Source: Microbacterium sp. (GTDB lineage: Bacteria > Actinomycetota > Actinomycetes > Actinomycetales > Microbacteriaceae). From it: a stretch of DNA of 48,420 nt. The DNA is taken from NCBI GenBank assembly GCA_031177765.1, contig JAPSKH010000016.1, positions 1-48,420 of the forward strand, in the 5' to 3' direction. The position numbers and the translations under genes were made by a program. The notes beneath the pieces are model-generated. The model was not told the origin of the DNA and did not search any database. It was given only the letters and a program-made list of their open reading frames with translations. The stretch's first letter is position 1, and each line of letters begins with the position of its first letter. Below, piece after piece: positions 18,112 to 27,264 of this stretch.

Positions 18112-19326
18112 TCACGCCGGGACGACGAGCGCGACGGCGAAGGCGGCGACGCCCTCGCCGGCGCCGGTGAACCCGAGACCGTCGGTGGTCGTCGCGGAGA
18201 TCGACACGGGCGCACCGCCGAGCGCGGCCGAGAGCGCAGCCTCGGCCTCCCTGCGGCGCGCGGCGAAGCGGGGCCGGTTCGCCTGCACCTGCACCGAGAC
18301 GTTGCCCACACGCCATCCCGCCTCCCCGAGGAGAACGAGCGTCCGCCGGAGGAACACGTCGGCGTGCGCACCGGCGTACTCCGGGTGATCGGTGCCGAAA
18401 TGCGTGCCGATGTCGCCCAGACCGGCAGCGGCCAGCAGCGCGTCGACGACGGCGTGAGCCACCGCGTCGCCGTCGGAGTGCCCGGACAGTGCCTGTTCCC
18501 CGGGCCACTCGAGCCCGGCCAGCCACAGGGCTCCCTCCCCGCCGAACGCGTGCACATCGGTGCCCATCCCGACCCGGGGCGCGACGACCTCACGTGCGAG
18601 CCCTGCCGCGGCGGATCCGCGCGGGACCTCGGAGAGGAGATGACGCGCGCGATCGAGGTCGTCGGCCGTGGTGATCTTGAAGGCGAGCGGATGCCCCGGC
18701 ACGGCCGCGACGGCATGACCGGCCTCGGCCACCAGGGCCGCGTCATCGGTGAATTCGGCGGTCGCCGCGGCGTATGCCGCATCGAGCACGTCTCGCCGGA
18801 ATCCCTGCGGCGTCTGCGCGGCCGACAGTTCCGAGCGGTCGACGGCGGCGATGATCCGGTCATCGGCGACGCGCTTGAGCGTATCGATGACCGGCTGCAC
18901 CGGGATCGCGCCGGCCGCCCCGGCGTCCACGCTCGCTATGACCCGCTCGAAGACCTCGGGCGGTGTCAGGGCGCGGGCCGCGTCGTGCACGAGCACGATG
19001 TCGACGTCGGCCCACAGGGCGGCGAGTCCCGCGGCGACGGATGCCTGGCGGGTGGCGCCGCCTGCCACGACGGTGACGAGGTCGCGACGCCCGGGCGCCG
19101 CCTCGAGCGCCTCGGTCAGCGCGTCCCCCTCGCGCCCGGCGGGTGCGACGACCACGACCTGCGCGGACGGCGCGGCGAAGACGCCCGTCAACGCATGCCG
19201 CAGGATGGTGTGCCCGTCGATCCCGACGAAGGCCTTGGGCGCCCCGGCTCCGAGACGGGTTCCAGAACCTGCCGCGACGACGATGATCCCGACGCGCGGA
19301 ACGGGGGTGATGGTCACGACCCCCAC
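18112..19326 (-). CDS. ispDF: Bifunctional IspD-IspF (MEP isoprenoid pathway)
   Basis: The 404-residue fusion carries out two non-consecutive steps of isoprenoid precursor synthesis. The N-terminal IspD (about 1-230) is 2-C-methyl-D-erythritol 4-phosphate cytidylyltransferase, with AAGSGTRLG and VHDAARAL. The C-terminal IspF (about 245-404) makes the cyclodiphosphate, with metal ligands in [10 protein letters not shown] and the [18 protein letters not shown] segment. Fused IspDF is known in several lineages, while many actinobacteria keep two genes. The GTG at 19326 is used; GTG 19317 is an alternative. It lies 31 bases after carD, the usual actinobacterial order. Confidence 0.96.
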   Translation of the reverse strand: MGVVTITPVPRVGIIVVAAGSGTRLGAGAPKAFVGIDGHTILRHALTGVFAAPSAQVVVVAPAGREGDALTEALEAAPGRRDLVTVVAGGATRQASVAAGLAALWADVDIVLVHDAARALTPPEVFERVIASVDAGAAGAIPVQPVIDTLKRVADDRIIAAVDRSELSAAQTPQGFRRDVLDAAYAAATAEFTDDAALVAEAGHAVAAVPGHPLAFKITTADDLDRARHLLSEVPRGSAAAGLAREVVAPRVGMGTDVHAFGGEGALWLAGLEWPGEQALSGHSDGDAVAHAVVDALLAAAGLGDIGTHFGTDHPEYAGAHADVFLRRTLVLLGEAGWRVGNVSVQVQANRPRFAARRREAEAALSAALGGAPVSISATTTDGLGFTGAGEGVAAFAVALVVPA

Positions 19327-19357
19327 GGTACCGGCGCGTGCAGGGTCGCCGCGTCAC

Positions 19358-19840
19358 TCAGGAGGCGAGCACCTCGTCGAGCAGGACGCTCGCCTGCTCC
19401 TCATCGGTCTTCTCGGCGAGCGCGAGCTCGGACACGAGGATCTGCTTGGCCTTGGCCAGCATGCGCTTCTCACCGGCCGAGAGGCCGCGGTCCTGGTCGC
19501 GACGCCACAGGTCGCGGACGACCTCGCTGACCTTGATGACGTCACCGGACGCGAGCTTCTCGAGGTTGGCCTTGTACCGGCGCGACCAGTTGGTCGGCTC
19601 CTCGGTGAAGGGGGCGCGCAGCACCTCGAAGACCCGGTCCAGGCCCTCCTTGCCGATGACGTCCCGGACGCCGACGAGGTCGACGTTCTCGGCGGGGACC
19701 TCGATGATCAGGTCGCCCTGCGTCACGTTGAGCTTCAGGTACTTCTTCGTCTCGCCCTTGATGATCCGGTCTTTGACCTCGATGATCGTCGCCGCCCCGT
19801 GGTGCGGGTATACGACCGTCTCGCCAACCTCAAAAAGCAT
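19358..19840 (-). CDS. carD: CarD-family transcriptional regulator
   Basis: The 160-residue protein binds RNA polymerase beta and stabilises open promoter complexes at rRNA and many housekeeping promoters. The N-terminal Tudor-like RNAP-interaction domain ([17 protein letters not shown]) and the C-terminal helical DNA-binding domain ([29 protein letters not shown]) are both intact. The start at 19840 follows AAAGGAC; the 12 upstream codons in frame are not part of the family. Located before ispDF, as in mycobacteria. Confidence 0.97.
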   Translation of the reverse strand: MLFEVGETVVYPHHGAATIIEVKDRIIKGETKKYLKLNVTQGDLIIEVPAENVDLVGVRDVIGKEGLDRVFEVLRAPFTEEPTNWSRRYKANLEKLASGDVIKVSEVVRDLWRRDQDRGLSAGEKRMLAKAKQILVSELALAEKTDEEQASVLLDEVLAS

Positions 19841-19996
19841 GGAGTTATGTCCTTTCGGCAACCTCCAGGATACCACAGCGGAAATACGCTAAGGTTCTCC
19901 GCCCTCAGCGCCCGCAGCGCTCGAGGACGTCGATCCGCGGGGGCGGACGGGTGCCCATAGAATGCATGGGAACCCGTCATCGTCCTGGGAGGATCT

Positions 19997-20476
19997 GTGA
20001 AGAACTCGCGCCTGATCGCGTCGCTCGCCGTCGGAGCCGCGCTCGTCCTCACCACGACGGGATGCAGCATGATCTCGCCGCAGGCGACGACGATCATCTT
20101 CTCTCCCGCCGAAGGCACCAACGTCTACGAGTCGGGTCCGGTCGAGGTCCGAAACGCGCAGATCGTGGCGAGCGAGGACGGGTCCGAGGGCAACTTCGTC
20201 GCCGCGCTCATCAACGAGACCGACGATTCGCACACCCTCAACATCGAGTTCGGCGGGGAGTCGTCCACGAGCACGCTGACCGTTCGGGTGCCCGCCAACA
20301 CGGTGCTGAGCCTGGGCGCGGAGGACGGTGAGGACCCGCTCCTCATCGAGGACCTCGACACGATGCCGGGCTCGACCATCGACACCTACTTCCAGTCCGG
20401 CGACGGCGAAGGCGCCCTCGTCTCGGTGCCCGTCCTCGACGGCACGCTGGACTACCTGGCGCCGCTGGCTCCCTGA
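19997..20476 (+). CDS. Predicted lipoprotein, conserved actinobacterial type
   Basis: The 159-residue product has a lipoprotein signal peptide (basic start, hydrophobic core, lipobox TTGC with C23). An extracellular beta-rich domain follows (VEVRNAQIVASEDGSEGNFVAALINETDD, LTVRVPANTVLSLG). The domain layout recalls copper-chaperone-like or DUF461-type lipoproteins, but no Met/His metal motif is evident, so no function is assigned. GGGAGGAT precedes the GTG start. A TAGAAT -10-like hexamer lies at 19958. It diverges from carD. Confidence 0.82.
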   Translation: MKNSRLIASLAVGAALVLTTTGCSMISPQATTIIFSPAEGTNVYESGPVEVRNAQIVASEDGSEGNFVAALINETDDSHTLNIEFGGESSTSTLTVRVPANTVLSLGAEDGEDPLLIEDLDTMPGSTIDTYFQSGDGEGALVSVPVLDGTLDYLAPLAP

Positions 20477-20498
20477 GCCGCGGCTCGGCGAGTCAGGC

Positions 20499-20524
20499 GC
20501 GCGCCGCTCCCGAGAGCGGCGCGC
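20499..20524. terminator. Bidirectional terminator between the lipoprotein gene and regX3
   Basis: Perfect 11-bp stem (20499-20509 / 20514-20524) with a CCGA loop between convergent genes. Confidence 0.75.
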
Positions 20525-20530
20525 TGCCGG

Positions 20531-21214
20531 TCATCCCTCGAAGCGGTAACCCAGCCCGCGCACGGTCACGAGCATCTCCGGTGTACTCGGGTTCTGCTCG
20601 ATGCGCGAGCGGATCCGCTTGATGTGCACGTCGAGCGTCTTGGTGTCGCCGAAGTAGTCGCTCCCCCACACCCGGTCGATGAGCTGGCCGCGGGTGAGCA
20701 CGCGACCGGCGTTGCGCATGAGCACCTCGAGCAGCTCGAATTCCTTCAGCGGCATGTTGATCTCGCTGCCGTCCACCGCGACGGTGTGCCGGTCGATGTC
20801 GAGCACGACCCGCCCGCCCTCGAGGACCCGGTCCTCGAGGTCGGCGTCGACCTGCGAGAAGCGGCGCAGCACGGCGCGCATCCGCGCCAGGAGCTCGCGG
20901 GCCGAGTACGGCTTGGTGACGTAGTCGTCGGCGCCCAGCTCGAGCCCGACGACGATGTCGACCTCGGAGTCCTTCGCGGTCAGCATGATGATCGGGACGC
21001 TCGAGGTGGCCCGGATCTGGCGGCAGACCTCGGTGCCCGGCATCCCGGGCAGCATGAGGTCCAGCAGCACGATGTCGGCGCCGCGCTCCCGGAAGGCCGC
21101 GAGCGCGGTCGGGCCCTCCTCGGCGATCTCGACCTCGTACCCTTCGCGGCGCAGCAGGTAGGCCAGCGGGTCGGCGAGATCGGGCTCGTCCTCGACGATC
21201 AGGACGCGGGTCAT
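20531..21214 (-). CDS. regX3: Phosphate-responsive response regulator RegX3
   Basis: The 227-residue OmpR/PhoB-family regulator has a receiver domain with acidic residues EDE near positions 8-10, phospho-acceptor D52 (VLLDLMLPG) and the conserved KPY lysine. Its winged-helix DNA-binding domain carries MPLKEFELLEVL and DVHIKRIRSRIE. It overlaps the senX3 stop by 4 bases (ATGA), so the kinase and regulator are coupled. PhoU and gpmA are neighbours, as in mycobacteria, which supports the SenX3-RegX3 name. GTTCACC-type repeats near phoU, ppk and pstS are the likely targets. Confidence 0.94.
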   Translation of the reverse strand: MTRVLIVEDEPDLADPLAYLLRREGYEVEIAEEGPTALAAFRERGADIVLLDLMLPGMPGTEVCRQIRATSSVPIIMLTAKDSEVDIVVGLELGADDYVTKPYSARELLARMRAVLRRFSQVDADLEDRVLEGGRVVLDIDRHTVAVDGSEINMPLKEFELLEVLMRNAGRVLTRGQLIDRVWGSDYFGDTKTLDVHIKRIRSRIEQNPSTPEMLVTVRGLGYRFEG

Positions 21215-22431
21215 TCGGTGTCTCCGTTCGTGGGATGGGGTCCTGCCACCGCGGCGGCGGCGCGCTTCCTCCTGCGGCCGCGCCGTGGCGGCGCGGGTTG
21301 TTCGACGGTCGGGGCCGTGCTCTGCGGCAGGCGGATGGTGAAGGTCGATCCGCGGCCGGGCCGCGACCACAGCTTGACCTCGCCGCCGTGACGCTGCACG
21401 GCGTGCTTCACGATCGACAGTCCCAGGCCGCTGCCGCCGGTGCGCCGGGCGCGGGCGGGGTCGGCGCGGTAGAAGCGCTCGAAGACGCGGTCCTGCTCGC
21501 CCTCGGGGATGCCGATGCCACGGTCGGTGACGGCGATCTCCACGACGCCGTCCGTGGCTTTGACTCCGACGCCCACGGTGGAGCCGCGAGGAGAGTAGGC
21601 GATGGCGTTGGCGATGAGGTTGCCGACGGCGTCGATCAGCACCTGCGCGTCGCCGCGCACATACAGGCCGCGCGTTCCGCCGCGGACCACCTCGACGCCG
21701 GCGGAGTCGGCCTGGATGACGTGGGCATCCAGCGCCGAGGCGAGCACTTCGTCGATCGAGACGTCGTGCTGGGTCATCTCATCGGATGCCTGCAGCCGCG
21801 ACAGGTTCATGATCCGCTGGGTCAGCAGCGCGAGCCGGGTCGCCTCTGCCGTCAGCCTGGCGGCGAAGATGCGCACCTGAGGCGGGTCGTCGGCCGCGGA
21901 TTCGATCGCCTCCGCCAGCAGGCTGACGGCGCCCACGGGCGTCTTCAGCTCGTGACTGGTGTTCGCGACGAAGTCGCGGCGCATCTCCTCCACGCGCTCC
22001 CGCTCGGTGATGTCCCGCAGGACCAGCAGCGACAGCCGGGGCGAGATGCGCGATGCGCGGACGGTCACCAGGCGCGGCTCCGCCGGCGGGGCGCCCCGGC
22101 GCAGCCGCATCGTCTCGGTGACGGCCGTCTCGGATGTGCGGACCTTGCGCGACACCGCCCGCAGGTCGTCCGTGGGCAGGGTGCGCCCTTCCACCAGGTC
22201 GAAGGGCGCCGCCGCCGCGGACGCGGCGAGCACCGTCGCGGAGGCGTCGACGACCACGGCGGCGTCGTCCATGCCGTGCAGCACCTCGCGCACTCCATCG
22301 GGAACCTGGAGCGACGTCTCGGCGCGGGCACGGTCGCGAGCGCGCAACGATGCCACGACGACCGCCGAGATCGAGCCGCCGATGACGACTCCGGCGAGGA
22401 GGGCGAGCAGCGCGAGCTGCGTCGTGTCCAT
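21211..22431 (-). CDS. senX3: Sensor histidine kinase SenX3
   Basis: The 406-residue membrane kinase senses phosphate status together with PhoU and the Pst transporter. It has an N-terminal transmembrane helix (about 5-28), a PAS-like region (about 45-140), a HisKA domain with H160 in ANTSHELKTPVGA, and a HATPase domain with NLIANAIAYSPRG, DRGIGIPEGEQDRVFERFYR and GSGLGLSIVKH. The C-terminus is a basic, Ala/Arg-rich tail. CTGGAG precedes the ATG at 22431; the long upstream frame is antisense to phoU. It diverges from phoU across 166 bases. Confidence 0.94.
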   Translation of the reverse strand: MDTTQLALLALLAGVVIGGSISAVVVASLRARDRARAETSLQVPDGVREVLHGMDDAAVVVDASATVLAASAAAAPFDLVEGRTLPTDDLRAVSRKVRTSETAVTETMRLRRGAPPAEPRLVTVRASRISPRLSLLVLRDITERERVEEMRRDFVANTSHELKTPVGAVSLLAEAIESAADDPPQVRIFAARLTAEATRLALLTQRIMNLSRLQASDEMTQHDVSIDEVLASALDAHVIQADSAGVEVVRGGTRGLYVRGDAQVLIDAVGNLIANAIAYSPRGSTVGVGVKATDGVVEIAVTDRGIGIPEGEQDRVFERFYRADPARARRTGGSGLGLSIVKHAVQRHGGEVKLWSRPGRGSTFTIRLPQSTAPTVEQPAPPRRGRRRKRAAAAVAGPHPTNGDTE

Positions 22432-22503
22432 GACTCCAGCGTACGGGCACCCCCGTGCCCGGAATGGACGCCGACGGAGCCCGGCCCGGGCGCGGCGGCT
22501 ACT

Positions 22504-22532
22504 ATTCACCGCGGAGGCACCGATCGTTAACC
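22504..22532. promoter_or_regulatory. PHO-box candidate between senX3 and phoU
   Basis: Three 7-bp units at exact 11-bp periodicity, ATTCACC (22504), AGGCACC (22515) and GTTAACC (22526), resemble the GTTCACC direct-repeat unit of actinobacterial PhoP/RegX3 sites. The site lies about 70 bases upstream of phoU and in the divergent control region of senX3. Confidence 0.6.
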
Positions 22533-22597
22533 TTCGCTGGCGACAATCGCCGGGGCGCGGGGCGGTTGCCTGCCCGGAAACAGGAAAGGTGCGTCGG

Positions 22598-23275
22598 ATG
22601 CGCGAAGTGTTCCACCAGTCACTCGAGGACGTCCAGGGACGTCTGGTCGAGATCGCGGAGCTGGTCACGGTGGCCATCGACAAGGCGACGCGGGCGTTCG
22701 GCACGAGCGATGTCGCCCTCGCCGAAGAGGTCATCGAAGCCGACGCCGTCATCGACGAGAAGGCCATCGCGCTGGACGAGCTGGCGATCGAGATCCTGGC
22801 CCGACAGCAGCCGGTGGCGCGCGACCTGCGCATCGTCGTCGGAGCCCTCCGCATGAGCGCGTCCCTCGAGCGCATGGGCGACATCGCCGAGCACATCGCG
22901 CAGCTGACGCGCATGCGCTTCCCCGAGCGCGCCATCCCGAAGGGGCTGAAGTCGACCTTCCTGAGGATGGGCGAACTGGACGTCGAGGTCTCGCGGCAGC
23001 TCACCGAGCTCCTGCGGACCGAGGACCCGGGCCTCGTCGAGCAGATCCGCAACGCCGACGACAAGCTCGACGACCTGCATGTGTCGGTCTTCGAGAAGGT
23101 GCTCAGCGACAGCTGGCACGGAGAGGCGGCGGCCACCGTCGACGCCACGCTCGCCAGCCGCTACCACGAGCGCTTCGCCGACCACGCCGTCTCGGTGGCC
23201 AAGAAGGTCGCGTACCTGTCCACCGGCGAGTGGACCGCCAGCACGCACACGATCGACGTCATCGCCCCGCAGTAG
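22598..23275 (+). CDS. phoU: Phosphate signalling protein PhoU
   Basis: The 225-residue all-helical protein has two PhoU repeats with the metal-cluster motifs ERMGDIAEHI and ERFADHAVSV. It is a cytoplasmic negative modulator that links Pst transporter status to SenX3-RegX3. It lies opposite senX3, with three PHO-box-like units between them. Its terminator is shared with gpmA. Confidence 0.96.
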   Translation: MREVFHQSLEDVQGRLVEIAELVTVAIDKATRAFGTSDVALAEEVIEADAVIDEKAIALDELAIEILARQQPVARDLRIVVGALRMSASLERMGDIAEHIAQLTRMRFPERAIPKGLKSTFLRMGELDVEVSRQLTELLRTEDPGLVEQIRNADDKLDDLHVSVFEKVLSDSWHGEAAATVDATLASRYHERFADHAVSVAKKVAYLSTGEWTASTHTIDVIAPQ

Positions 23276-23295
23276 GGACCAGGGCCGTCACACGA

Positions 23296-23330
23296 CAAGA
23301 GCGGATGCCTCCCCGAGGCATCCGCTCTTG
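23296..23330. terminator. Bidirectional terminator between phoU and gpmA
   Basis: Perfect 15-bp inverted repeat (23296-23310 / 23316-23330) with a 5-base loop between convergent genes. Confidence 0.85.
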
Positions 23331-23352
23331 CGTGTGCGCGTCGCGCTGAGGG

Positions 23353-24102
23353 TCAGGCCTTGCCCTGGTTCGCGACGGCCGCGGCGCCGGCGGCGGCGGC
23401 CTCGGGATCGAGGTACTCCCCCGGCGCGACCGGCAGCAGGTCCTCACCGAGGCGGTACACCAGCGGGATGCCGGTCGGGATGTTCAGCTCGGCGATGTCG
23501 GCGTCGCTGATGCCGTCGAGATGCTTGACCAGTCCGCGCAGGGAGTTGCCGTGGGCGGTGACCAGCACGGTCTTGCCGGCCTGCAGGTCCGGCACGATGT
23601 CGCTGTACCAGTACGGGAGCATGCGGTCGATGACGATCTTGAGCGACTCGGTGCCGGGCACCTCGCCGTCGATGCCCACGTAGCGCGGGTCGCCGGCCTG
23701 GCTGTACTCGTCGTCGGCGGGAAGCGGCGGCGGCGGCACGTCGAACGAGCGACGCCACAGCATGAACTGCTCCTGGCCGAACTGCTCGAGCGTCTGCGCC
23801 TTGTCCTTGCCCTGCAGGGCCCCGTAGTGACGCTCGTTGAGCCGCCACGAGCGCTTGACCGGGATCCAGAGGCGGTCGGCGGCGTCCAGGGCGATGTTCG
23901 CGGTCTGGATGGCACGGCTGAGCACGGAGGTGTGCAGCACATCGGGGAGGATCCCCGACTCGGCCAGCAGCTCGCCGCCGCGCGCGGCCTCGGCCTTGCC
24001 CTGCTCGGTGAGGCGGACGTCGACCCATCCGGTGAACTGGTTCGTCTTGTTCCACTCGCTCTGGCCGTGGCGGAGGAGGATCAACGTGTAGGGCGCGGTC
24101 AT
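23353..24102 (-). CDS. gpmA: 2,3-bisphosphoglycerate-dependent phosphoglycerate mutase
   Basis: The 249-residue glycolytic enzyme interconverts 3- and 2-phosphoglycerate through a phosphohistidine. The catalytic LRHGQSEWN motif (H12), [11 protein letters not shown], and the second histidine in TAHGNSLRG are all present. Length is typical of dPGM. The ATG at 24102 is preceded by GGAG, and an ATG three codons upstream is less well placed. Proximity to phoU-senX3 is the usual actinobacterial arrangement. The C-terminal tail is alanine-rich. Confidence 0.97.
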   Translation of the reverse strand: MTAPYTLILLRHGQSEWNKTNQFTGWVDVRLTEQGKAEAARGGELLAESGILPDVLHTSVLSRAIQTANIALDAADRLWIPVKRSWRLNERHYGALQGKDKAQTLEQFGQEQFMLWRRSFDVPPPPLPADDEYSQAGDPRYVGIDGEVPGTESLKIVIDRMLPYWYSDIVPDLQAGKTVLVTAHGNSLRGLVKHLDGISDADIAELNIPTGIPLVYRLGEDLLPVAPGEYLDPEAAAAGAAAVANQGKA

Positions 24103-24154
24103 GGGCTCCATGTTATCGGCGCGCGGCGAGCGGCCCGGATGGGACGATGGCTCC

Positions 24155-24991
24155 ATGGGTTCCGCGCGCTCCTCCTCTGCGCGGGTGATCGGGCAGGTCA
24201 CCCGAGGGACCACCGGCACCAACCGCCTCCGACGCGTGGATCGCTGGATCGCGCGGCATCCGGCGCTGCGACGCGCGGCGGATCCGCTCGTGGTGGACCT
24301 CGGATACGGGGCGAGCGGTGTGACCGCGTTCGAGCTCTTCACGCGACTGTCCCGATCGCGCCCGGACGTCGAGGTGGTGGGACTCGAGATCGACCCGGAG
24401 CGGGTCGCGCGTGCGCGCGATCAGCTTGCGGCCGTCCGCGCCGGGGAGAGCTCGTTCCCCCGCGACACGCGCGTCTCCTTCGCCCGGGGAGGCTTCGAGG
24501 TCCCGGTGCCGGACGGGCGCCGTCCGGCCGTCATCCGGGCGATGAACGTGCTGCGGCAGTACGACGAGGCGGACGTCACGGGCGCGTGGCGCGCGATGGC
24601 GGGGCGGCTCGCGCCCGGAGGCGTTCTCGTCGAGGGCACGTGCGACGAGCTGGGCCGCATCGCCACCTGGGCGGCCGTCGGCGACGACGCGCTGCCGCGG
24701 ACCCTCACGATCTCGCTGCGGCTGGACCGGCTGGAGCATCCGTCGATCGCCGCCGAGCGGCTGCCGAAGGCGCTGATCCACCGCAACGTCGACGGCGAGC
24801 GCGTGCACGCCTTCCTCGTCGCACTCGGCACCGAGTGGGAGCGCGCGGCGGCCGTGGCGCCGTTCGGCGCGGTGCACCGGTGGCGCACGACCCTCGAGGC
24901 GATGAGCGGCACCGGCTGGCCCGTCCTCGAACGCGCGCGGTGGCGCCTGGGCGAGATCACCGTGCCGTGGGACGCCGTCGCGCCGGCGTGA
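24155..24991 (+). CDS. Class I SAM-dependent methyltransferase-like protein
   Basis: The 278-residue product has a Rossmann methyltransferase core. Motif I is [16 protein letters not shown], the post-I acidic residue is in [11 protein letters not shown], and a later strand is [19 protein letters not shown], followed by [13 protein letters not shown]. Relatives are annotated only as class I methyltransferases of actinobacteria; substrate is unknown. An ATG at 24101 is also in frame but overlaps gpmA; 24155 gives the family-like N-terminus. Confidence 0.8.
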   Translation: MGSARSSSARVIGQVTRGTTGTNRLRRVDRWIARHPALRRAADPLVVDLGYGASGVTAFELFTRLSRSRPDVEVVGLEIDPERVARARDQLAAVRAGESSFPRDTRVSFARGGFEVPVPDGRRPAVIRAMNVLRQYDEADVTGAWRAMAGRLAPGGVLVEGTCDELGRIATWAAVGDDALPRTLTISLRLDRLEHPSIAAERLPKALIHRNVDGERVHAFLVALGTEWERAAAVAPFGAVHRWRTTLEAMSGTGWPVLERARWRLGEITVPWDAVAPA

Positions 24992-25002
24992 ACGCGGTCG
25001 TA

Positions 25003-26109
25003 TCAGGTGGCGGCGGGGCGCCGCGAGAGCCGCGTCAGACGCGGCACATCGGCGGTGGCGCCCGCGTCGGGCGGGACGATGACCTCCTGCGCCGCGGCGA
25101 CGGGGCCGTCCTCGGTGTCGACCGTCAACGCGGCGTCCACCGGCACGGTGCGGCGCAGCAGCGCCAGGGCGATGGGCCCCTCCTCGTAGTGCAGGGCCGC
25201 CGAGGTCACCGTGCCGACCGCGTCCTCGCCGCTGCGCACGGCCGCGCCGCGTGCCGGCAGCACGCTGCCGCTTCCGTCCAGCTGCAGCGCGACGAGGCGG
25301 CGCGGCGGGTGACCGAGGTTGTGGACCTTCGCGACGGTCTCCTGCCCGCGGTAGCACCCTTTGTCGAGGTGCACGGCGGTGCGGAGCCAGTCCAGCTCGT
25401 GCGGGAGCGCGCGCTCGTCGACGTCGGCGCCTCGACGCGGGCGCCACGCCGCGATGCGCAGCGCTTCGGCGGCGTCCAGGCCGGCAAGCCGCAGACGGCC
25501 CTCGGCTGCCGCGTGAGCGATGTCGCGCTCCGCCTCGCGCGTGACGATCGCCTCGGCCCAGCGCCTCTCGATGCCCGGGTGGGGATCCGCGCCGGCATAG
25601 GCGTGACCTCCCGGGGAGACGTGCGGCCACGGATCGATCCAGATGAGCGGGGAACCGGCGGGCGCGGCCACCGCGAGCGCCTCGAGCGCTGCCGGCGTGC
25701 CGCCGACCACGGCGAACTCGTCGTCTGCTGACCGTGGATCCACGCGCAGCCGGAACCGCATCTTCCGCAGCCAGTCCAGGAGCCCTGCCGCGTCGACGCG
25801 GTCGGCGATGAGCCAGGCGGTGTCACCGTCGTCGATGACGGATGCCTGGTGCTCGACGTGGCCCTGCGGATCCAGGACGAGCAGCTCGGTGCTCTCCCCC
25901 GGCGCAAGGCGCGCCAGCGCCTGCGACGACAGCGAGTCCAGCCACGACAGGCGATCCTCTCCCGGCACCGCCAGCACCGCGCGGTCGCCCAGCGGCGCCA
26001 CCGCGGCGCCGGTCGCGAGGCGGCGCTGCTCGCTGAGGGGGTTGCCGAGATGACGCAGGCCCGTCTCGTCGACGACCGCGCCGTCGATGACAGCGAACGG
26101 CGTGTCCAT
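25003..26109 (-). CDS. ygfZ: YgfZ/GcvT-domain folate-binding protein
   Basis: The 368-residue product is a YgfZ-type, glycine-cleavage-T-like protein that supports repair or assembly of certain Fe-S enzymes with tetrahydrofolate. The diagnostic KGCYRGQE motif, with its functional cysteine, is intact. GcvT-like features include ELDWLRTAVHLDKGCY. Its ATG overlaps the stop of the upstream nitrobindin-like gene by one base (TGATG), so the two are coupled. It is last in a run of four minus-strand genes. Confidence 0.95.
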   Translation of the reverse strand: MDTPFAVIDGAVVDETGLRHLGNPLSEQRRLATGAAVAPLGDRAVLAVPGEDRLSWLDSLSSQALARLAPGESTELLVLDPQGHVEHQASVIDDGDTAWLIADRVDAAGLLDWLRKMRFRLRVDPRSADDEFAVVGGTPAALEALAVAAPAGSPLIWIDPWPHVSPGGHAYAGADPHPGIERRWAEAIVTREAERDIAHAAAEGRLRLAGLDAAEALRIAAWRPRRGADVDERALPHELDWLRTAVHLDKGCYRGQETVAKVHNLGHPPRRLVALQLDGSGSVLPARGAAVRSGEDAVGTVTSAALHYEEGPIALALLRRTVPVDAALTVDTEDGPVAAAQEVIVPPDAGATADVPRLTRLSRRPAAT

Positions 26110-26705
26110 CAGTCGACCCGGGCGAGCCGCGCCGACGCGTGGGCCCCCAGCTCGAAGCCCAGTGCCGCGACGTCCCACGCCCACAGCAGGTGCCCGTCGA
26201 CCAGGCCGTACATGCGCGTGGCGGCGGCATACGACTTCGCACCCGCGGGACGTACGACGGCGTCGGTCGAGATGTCGATGCGGGGACCGCGGATCTGCCC
26301 GAGGTACAGCTCGCTGATGCCGTCCGAGTGGACCAGCACGGCCTCGATGTCGAAGCCGCCCTCGGCGTTGCGCAGCGCCTCCACATCGTCGACCGTGCGG
26401 TCGGGGGCGCTCGAGCGCGCGGGGAGCAGACCCGGTCCGGGATCGGCCTCGGTGGCGTTGCGGGTGAGCCGCCAGTAGCCCATCTCGGCGACCAGCCGCG
26501 TCCGCGGGCCGTCGTCGTGGTGCAGCCAGGCCTCGGCGGAGTAGTTCAGGAAGTCCCCGCCGTCGTGGCTGAAGCTCACGCGGTGCGTGAACTCCCCCGT
26601 GAACTCGTGGTCACCGTAGTCGATGACCCCGGTGCCCTCCCAGACGCCGACGAGCCAGGACAGCGGCACGAGGTCGGCGGGAAGGTCGGTCGGCAGCTCG
26701 ATCAC
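26109..26705 (-). CDS. FABP-like / nitrobindin family heme-binding protein
   Basis: The 198-residue beta-barrel protein has the nitrobindin signature GxWxGxG (VGVWEGTGVIDYG) and successive strands such as EFTHRVSFSHDG and LVAEMGYWRL. Family members bind ferric heme and can isomerise peroxynitrite to nitrate; that activity here is inferred. The GTG start at 26705 (VIELPTDLPADLVPLSWL) gives the usual N-terminus and is 11 bases from the 37-residue upstream gene. It is translationally coupled to ygfZ. Confidence 0.9.
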   Translation of the reverse strand: MIELPTDLPADLVPLSWLVGVWEGTGVIDYGDHEFTGEFTHRVSFSHDGGDFLNYSAEAWLHHDDGPRTRLVAEMGYWRLTRNATEADPGPGLLPARSSAPDRTVDDVEALRNAEGGFDIEAVLVHSDGISELYLGQIRGPRIDISTDAVVRPAGAKSYAAATRMYGLVDGHLLWAWDVAALGFELGAHASARLARVD

Positions 26706-26716
26706 GGTGCGACCTG

Positions 26717-26830
26717 TCAGCGCTGGCCGCGGTACAGGTTCTTGAGGACGACCGCGGAGACGAAGACGATCGCGAGCGACGCCAGGCCCAGCAGGCCCAC
26801 GTAGAACAGTTCGAGCGCGACGAGATCCAT
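26717..26830 (-). CDS. 37-residue single-helix membrane peptide
   Basis: This short reading frame encodes MDLVALELFYVGLLGLASLA and then 17 more residues ending in a basic LKNLYRGQR tail. It is one transmembrane helix with its positive end predicted inside. It sits 9 bases after the preceding membrane gene and 11 bases before the nitrobindin-like gene, within an apparent operon, and uses the same high-GC wobble pattern. No Shine-Dalgarno is clear. TAGACT at 26842-26837, which includes the upstream stop codon, could serve as a -10 for a leaderless transcript. Function is unknown. Confidence 0.65.
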   Translation of the reverse strand: MDLVALELFYVGLLGLASLAIVFVSAVVLKNLYRGQR

Positions 26831-26839
26831 ACCGGCAGT

Positions 26840-27148
26840 CTAACCGGGAACGATGGCGGCCAGCCCGAATCCCAGACTGATCAGCCCGAGCACCACGGCC
26901 GCGCCGAGCATGCTGGCCGCGACGCGTTCGGTGAAGCCCTGCGACCTGCCGGACCACAGCTGGATGGCGAACGCCGCGATGAGGCATCCGCCGAGGCCGA
27001 CGCCGAGCCACGCGGCACGCCAGTCCGGTGTCGCGAAGGCGCCGACCGCGATGCCGATGAGCGCGGCGAGGACCCAGACGGCGATGACGCCGCCGACCGT
27101 TCTGCGAGGAGCGAGTTCCGGCACAGCCACGCTCTCATCTTCGCGCAC
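26840..27148 (-). CDS. Small membrane protein of unknown function
   Basis: The product of about 102 residues has three hydrophobic helices (near [35 protein letters not shown] and [18 protein letters not shown]). I do not recognise a named family; similar small proteins sit near ygfZ in Microbacteriaceae. I use GTG 27148, preceded by GAGGGC. GTG 27130, with GATGAGAGC upstream, is equally possible. It is the first gene of the run toward ygfZ and diverges from glnR. Confidence 0.65.
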   Translation of the reverse strand: MREDESVAVPELAPRRTVGGVIAVWVLAALIGIAVGAFATPDWRAAWLGVGLGGCLIAAFAIQLWSGRSQGFTERVAASMLGAAVVLGLISLGFGLAAIVPG

Positions 27149-27217
27149 GACGCCCTCGATCGCACAGCGGCGCACGGGAGCGGCTCCCGGCGGCACAGGG
27201 CATCACGAACCACGCCC

Positions 27218-27223
27218 TAAACT
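27218..27223 (+). promoter_or_regulatory. Candidate -10 element of glnR
   Basis: TAAACT fits a SigA -10 about 42 bases upstream of the glnR ATG. No convincing -35 is visible. Confidence 0.4.
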
Positions 27224-27264
27224 GAGTGGTCACGGCGCATCTGCGGGCGCCGGGAAGGCGATGC

